From contig JAHEWK010000001.1 of NCBI GenBank assembly GCA_020740775.1, forward strand, positions 2,356,001 through 2,420,000: a DNA stretch of 64,000 bases. Reading direction: 5' to 3'. Below are positions 62,080 through 64,000 of this stretch, in pieces. The translations under genes and the position numbers were made by a program. Below the pieces are notes generated by a model that saw only the letters and a program-made list of their open reading frames with translations, had not been told where the DNA came from and did not search any database. Origin of the DNA: Ilyonectria destructans (lineage: Eukaryota; Ascomycota; Sordariomycetes; Hypocreales; Nectriaceae). The stretch's first letter is position 1. Every line of letters starts with the position of its first letter.

Positions 62080-62229
62080 TACCCGGGAGCGGATGAGTCG
62101 AGCAAGAGTGTGCCATCCACTCTTCCCCTTGTTGGTTCCGTTGCGTGTGTTGCCGCCAGTGGCGGAAGCTCTCTGTGCCCCTCGTCCACGTCGGCGGGTT
62201 CACTGGGATGCATGATGACGCCTGGCCTC

Positions 62230-62253
62230 CCCACGGGTGGCCCACGGGTGGCC
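62230..62253. repeat. 11-base direct repeat CCCACGGGTGG
   Basis: Two adjacent copies of CCCACGGGTGG, followed by the related CCCGCGG, in non-coding DNA. Confidence 0.75.
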
Positions 62254-64000
62254 CGCGGCTTGCCCCATGGTTTATCCAGCTTGCCGGTCGGGGATTGGAT
62301 GAATGGTCATCAGAGGGCATCGTGCCCTTGTGCCCTTGTACAGCCCTCATGTGTACCCCGTATGTATGTACCCGACCTGTCCTGGATGGAGATGGTTGCG
62401 GCATGCGTGGGAGGGCCGAGCGTGGGAATCCGCCGGCAGCAATCTGCATCGAGAATCGAGGGAAAAAAGGTAAGGCGCGGGAGGACTTCCAGACTACCCA
62501 CAGCAGAGGCCCGAATAGAGTAGCCTCGACACCTAATCGACATTCGAGTGGTGTGGCAACGACTCAGAATGGTGGACTGACTGTCCGTGACCTGCTTAGG
62601 CTGTCGTTAACGTAACACACCTCGCCTCATCTCAGCTAAGCTGGCACTCTTGTTGTCTCCGCTGGCGGATGGCCAGAAACCCAGCCAAGAAGAGGCTTGA
62701 GGCCAAACGAAGGCTCCGTCGCCCGTTTCGGCCGCCACCAAAGAAAGTTGCTGACCCGTGTCGCCGGACGACTCGTTACGCGACGGATGCCCGGCCATGC
62801 CGCCCGAGCCCGTTCCGCCGGGAACTTAGGAGCCTGTTCCATACTGTATCTGGATGGTACAGCACATGATCGATGTGTGTGCCATGTGCACCAAGCACGG
62901 TTTGAGGCTTTGGATGGGGAACTAGGCGGCGCCCGCTGCACCGATTCCTGGGATGCTCGGTTCTTGATTCCTGATCCTCCGACGGCAACATCAACAGAGG
63001 GTGTCGTCCCTGCGGAAGTAGACGTGCCTACGCGCCCACGCGGCCCCCATGCGCTGCCTGTCACATCTCCAGGCCCGGAATTTCCCAGAAGCCCAGTGAC
63101 CAGCGACTACAGACGCGGAGAAGATGGCTAGGCAGTAGACAGCCAGTCAGCTGGTCCCGTGGCAACGGGCTTGCTGATGCTGTCACCCTCTCGCCCTTCC
63201 TACTTCATCCTCCCAATGCGACGCTCGCTGCACCGATACATGCAGGCATCCCCCCGATGTAGGATGTCGAGATGATCATGGATAAGAGGTGCCTGCAGAG
63301 TGGGAGCAGAAGGTGTTGACCACTCGGGTGACGAGGAGCCGTAACCTTGGACTAATCTAGGGTAGCGGATTGGGAATTGGGTGGCTCTCTGCTCTTTTTC
63401 ATGCTCTGGGATAGCTTCGTGAACGAGAGTACAGCTGGTTGAAATACCCTCATTCGTGGTCCCCCGGTTTGTGGTTCAGCTATCTAGTAGATAGAGGTAG
63501 TCCTGGGTGGCTGCCTCTGGTTTTAGGCCCTGCTGAGGTGGTGCACTCTTTTACTTGATGCATCGCCTCCATATTGGATTGGATGCACTTGCGGCTTATA
63601 CTCACCGCCTCTGAACGATTGCCCTCCCTCATGACTACAAGCGGCCGAGAATTGGGTGCCAACCCGTCAACCTGTCGGGTCTTGTCATGTATCGCTGTAG
63701 ACGAAGGACGTTCGCGCATGTACCATTATTTTGCCTCGATACTTTGCGGGCGCTCTTCATACCCGACAAAGAAAGGGCTGGAACGCTAGACGAGTTGTAC
63801 GGACACAGTCTGTGCCAACACCTGAATATCGAGACACACAGCAAATATGCCCATGACCAATTCATCAAGGAGCCGCCCACCAAGGCCAATCATCGTACGT
63901 CGATTGGTGTCAGCGGCAGAGAGAAAAAGAACTCATCGGTTGGGTTTGCCTCAGTGACGAAAGTGGGTGCATGCAACATGGAGTTGTAACTCCATCGTGA

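Larger units (their letters stand above)
59333..64000. other. gene-free end of the window
   Basis: About 4.7 kb with no supported gene. The longest frames (about 160 codons) are Arg/Ser/Pro-rich, overlap in several phases and have no recognisable domain. Short repeats are at 59661-59687, 62049-62079 and 62230-62253. I saw no tRNA, 5S rRNA or transposon ends. Confidence 0.5.

Overview
The window is nuclear DNA of a filamentous ascomycete. The evidence is many short spliceosomal introns (about 50-220 bases, GT...AG with GTAAGT/GTATGT-type donors), compact single-gene units without operons, and proteins of Pezizomycotina type: a DUF2417/alpha-beta hydrolase membrane protein, a LIM-RhoGAP of the Lrg1 class, a fungal GT64 and a Pmc1/NCA-type Ca2+ pump. 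A Sordariomycete, probably Hypocreales, is my best guess, but no marker here proves the order. Coordinates of spliced genes run from start codon to stop codon; exon joins are listed in the evidence and were checked for reading frame by hand.

Layout: 0.8-8.1 kb holds a coiled-coil protein, RFC2 (minus), a UBE2Z-like E2 with two UBC folds (plus) and a poly-Asp protein (minus). 8.1-12.3 kb is a long gene-poor stretch ending in the leader of a small conserved protein. 13.7-15.3 kb is the DUF2417 hydrolase; 15.3-18.3 kb is non-coding with minisatellites. 18.3-24.3 kb has the LIM-RhoGAP and, convergent to it, ERG26. 24.9-28.6 kb has a Trp-rich conserved protein and a convergent GT64 glycosyltransferase with a repeat tail, separated by an AT-rich patch. 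29.7-35.8 kb has a mitochondrial HMG-box protein divergent from PRE4 (20S beta7), and GFA1. 35.8-39.9 kb is a gene desert with a telomere-like repeat. 39.9-42.8 kb has RPT4 and PYM. 45.0-49.7 kb has a vacuolar-type Ca2+-ATPase and the small gene QCR9. 50.5-59.3 kb has UBR1 and an RSC7-like chromatin-remodelling subunit. 59.3-64.0 kb shows no supported gene.

Most genes are housekeeping and physically unrelated, but four belong to the ubiquitin-proteasome system: the UBE2Z-like E2, Pre4, Rpt4 and Ubr1. Cell-wall and membrane functions recur (GFA1 for chitin precursor, LIM-RhoGAP for Rho1 control, GT64, ERG26, the Ca2+ pump). Mitochondrial functions are QCR9 and the HMG-box protein. I see no secondary-metabolite cluster, intact transposon, tRNA, rRNA or CRISPR. 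The items most worth a second look are the double-UBC E2, introns placed at or within the first codons of several genes (one splits the catalytic Cys codon of GFA1), a stop-start overlapping mini-uORF on UBR1, an overlapping uORF on the RSC7-like gene, the apparent loss of the nucleophile in the DUF2417 hydrolase, and the coding minisatellite in GT64.
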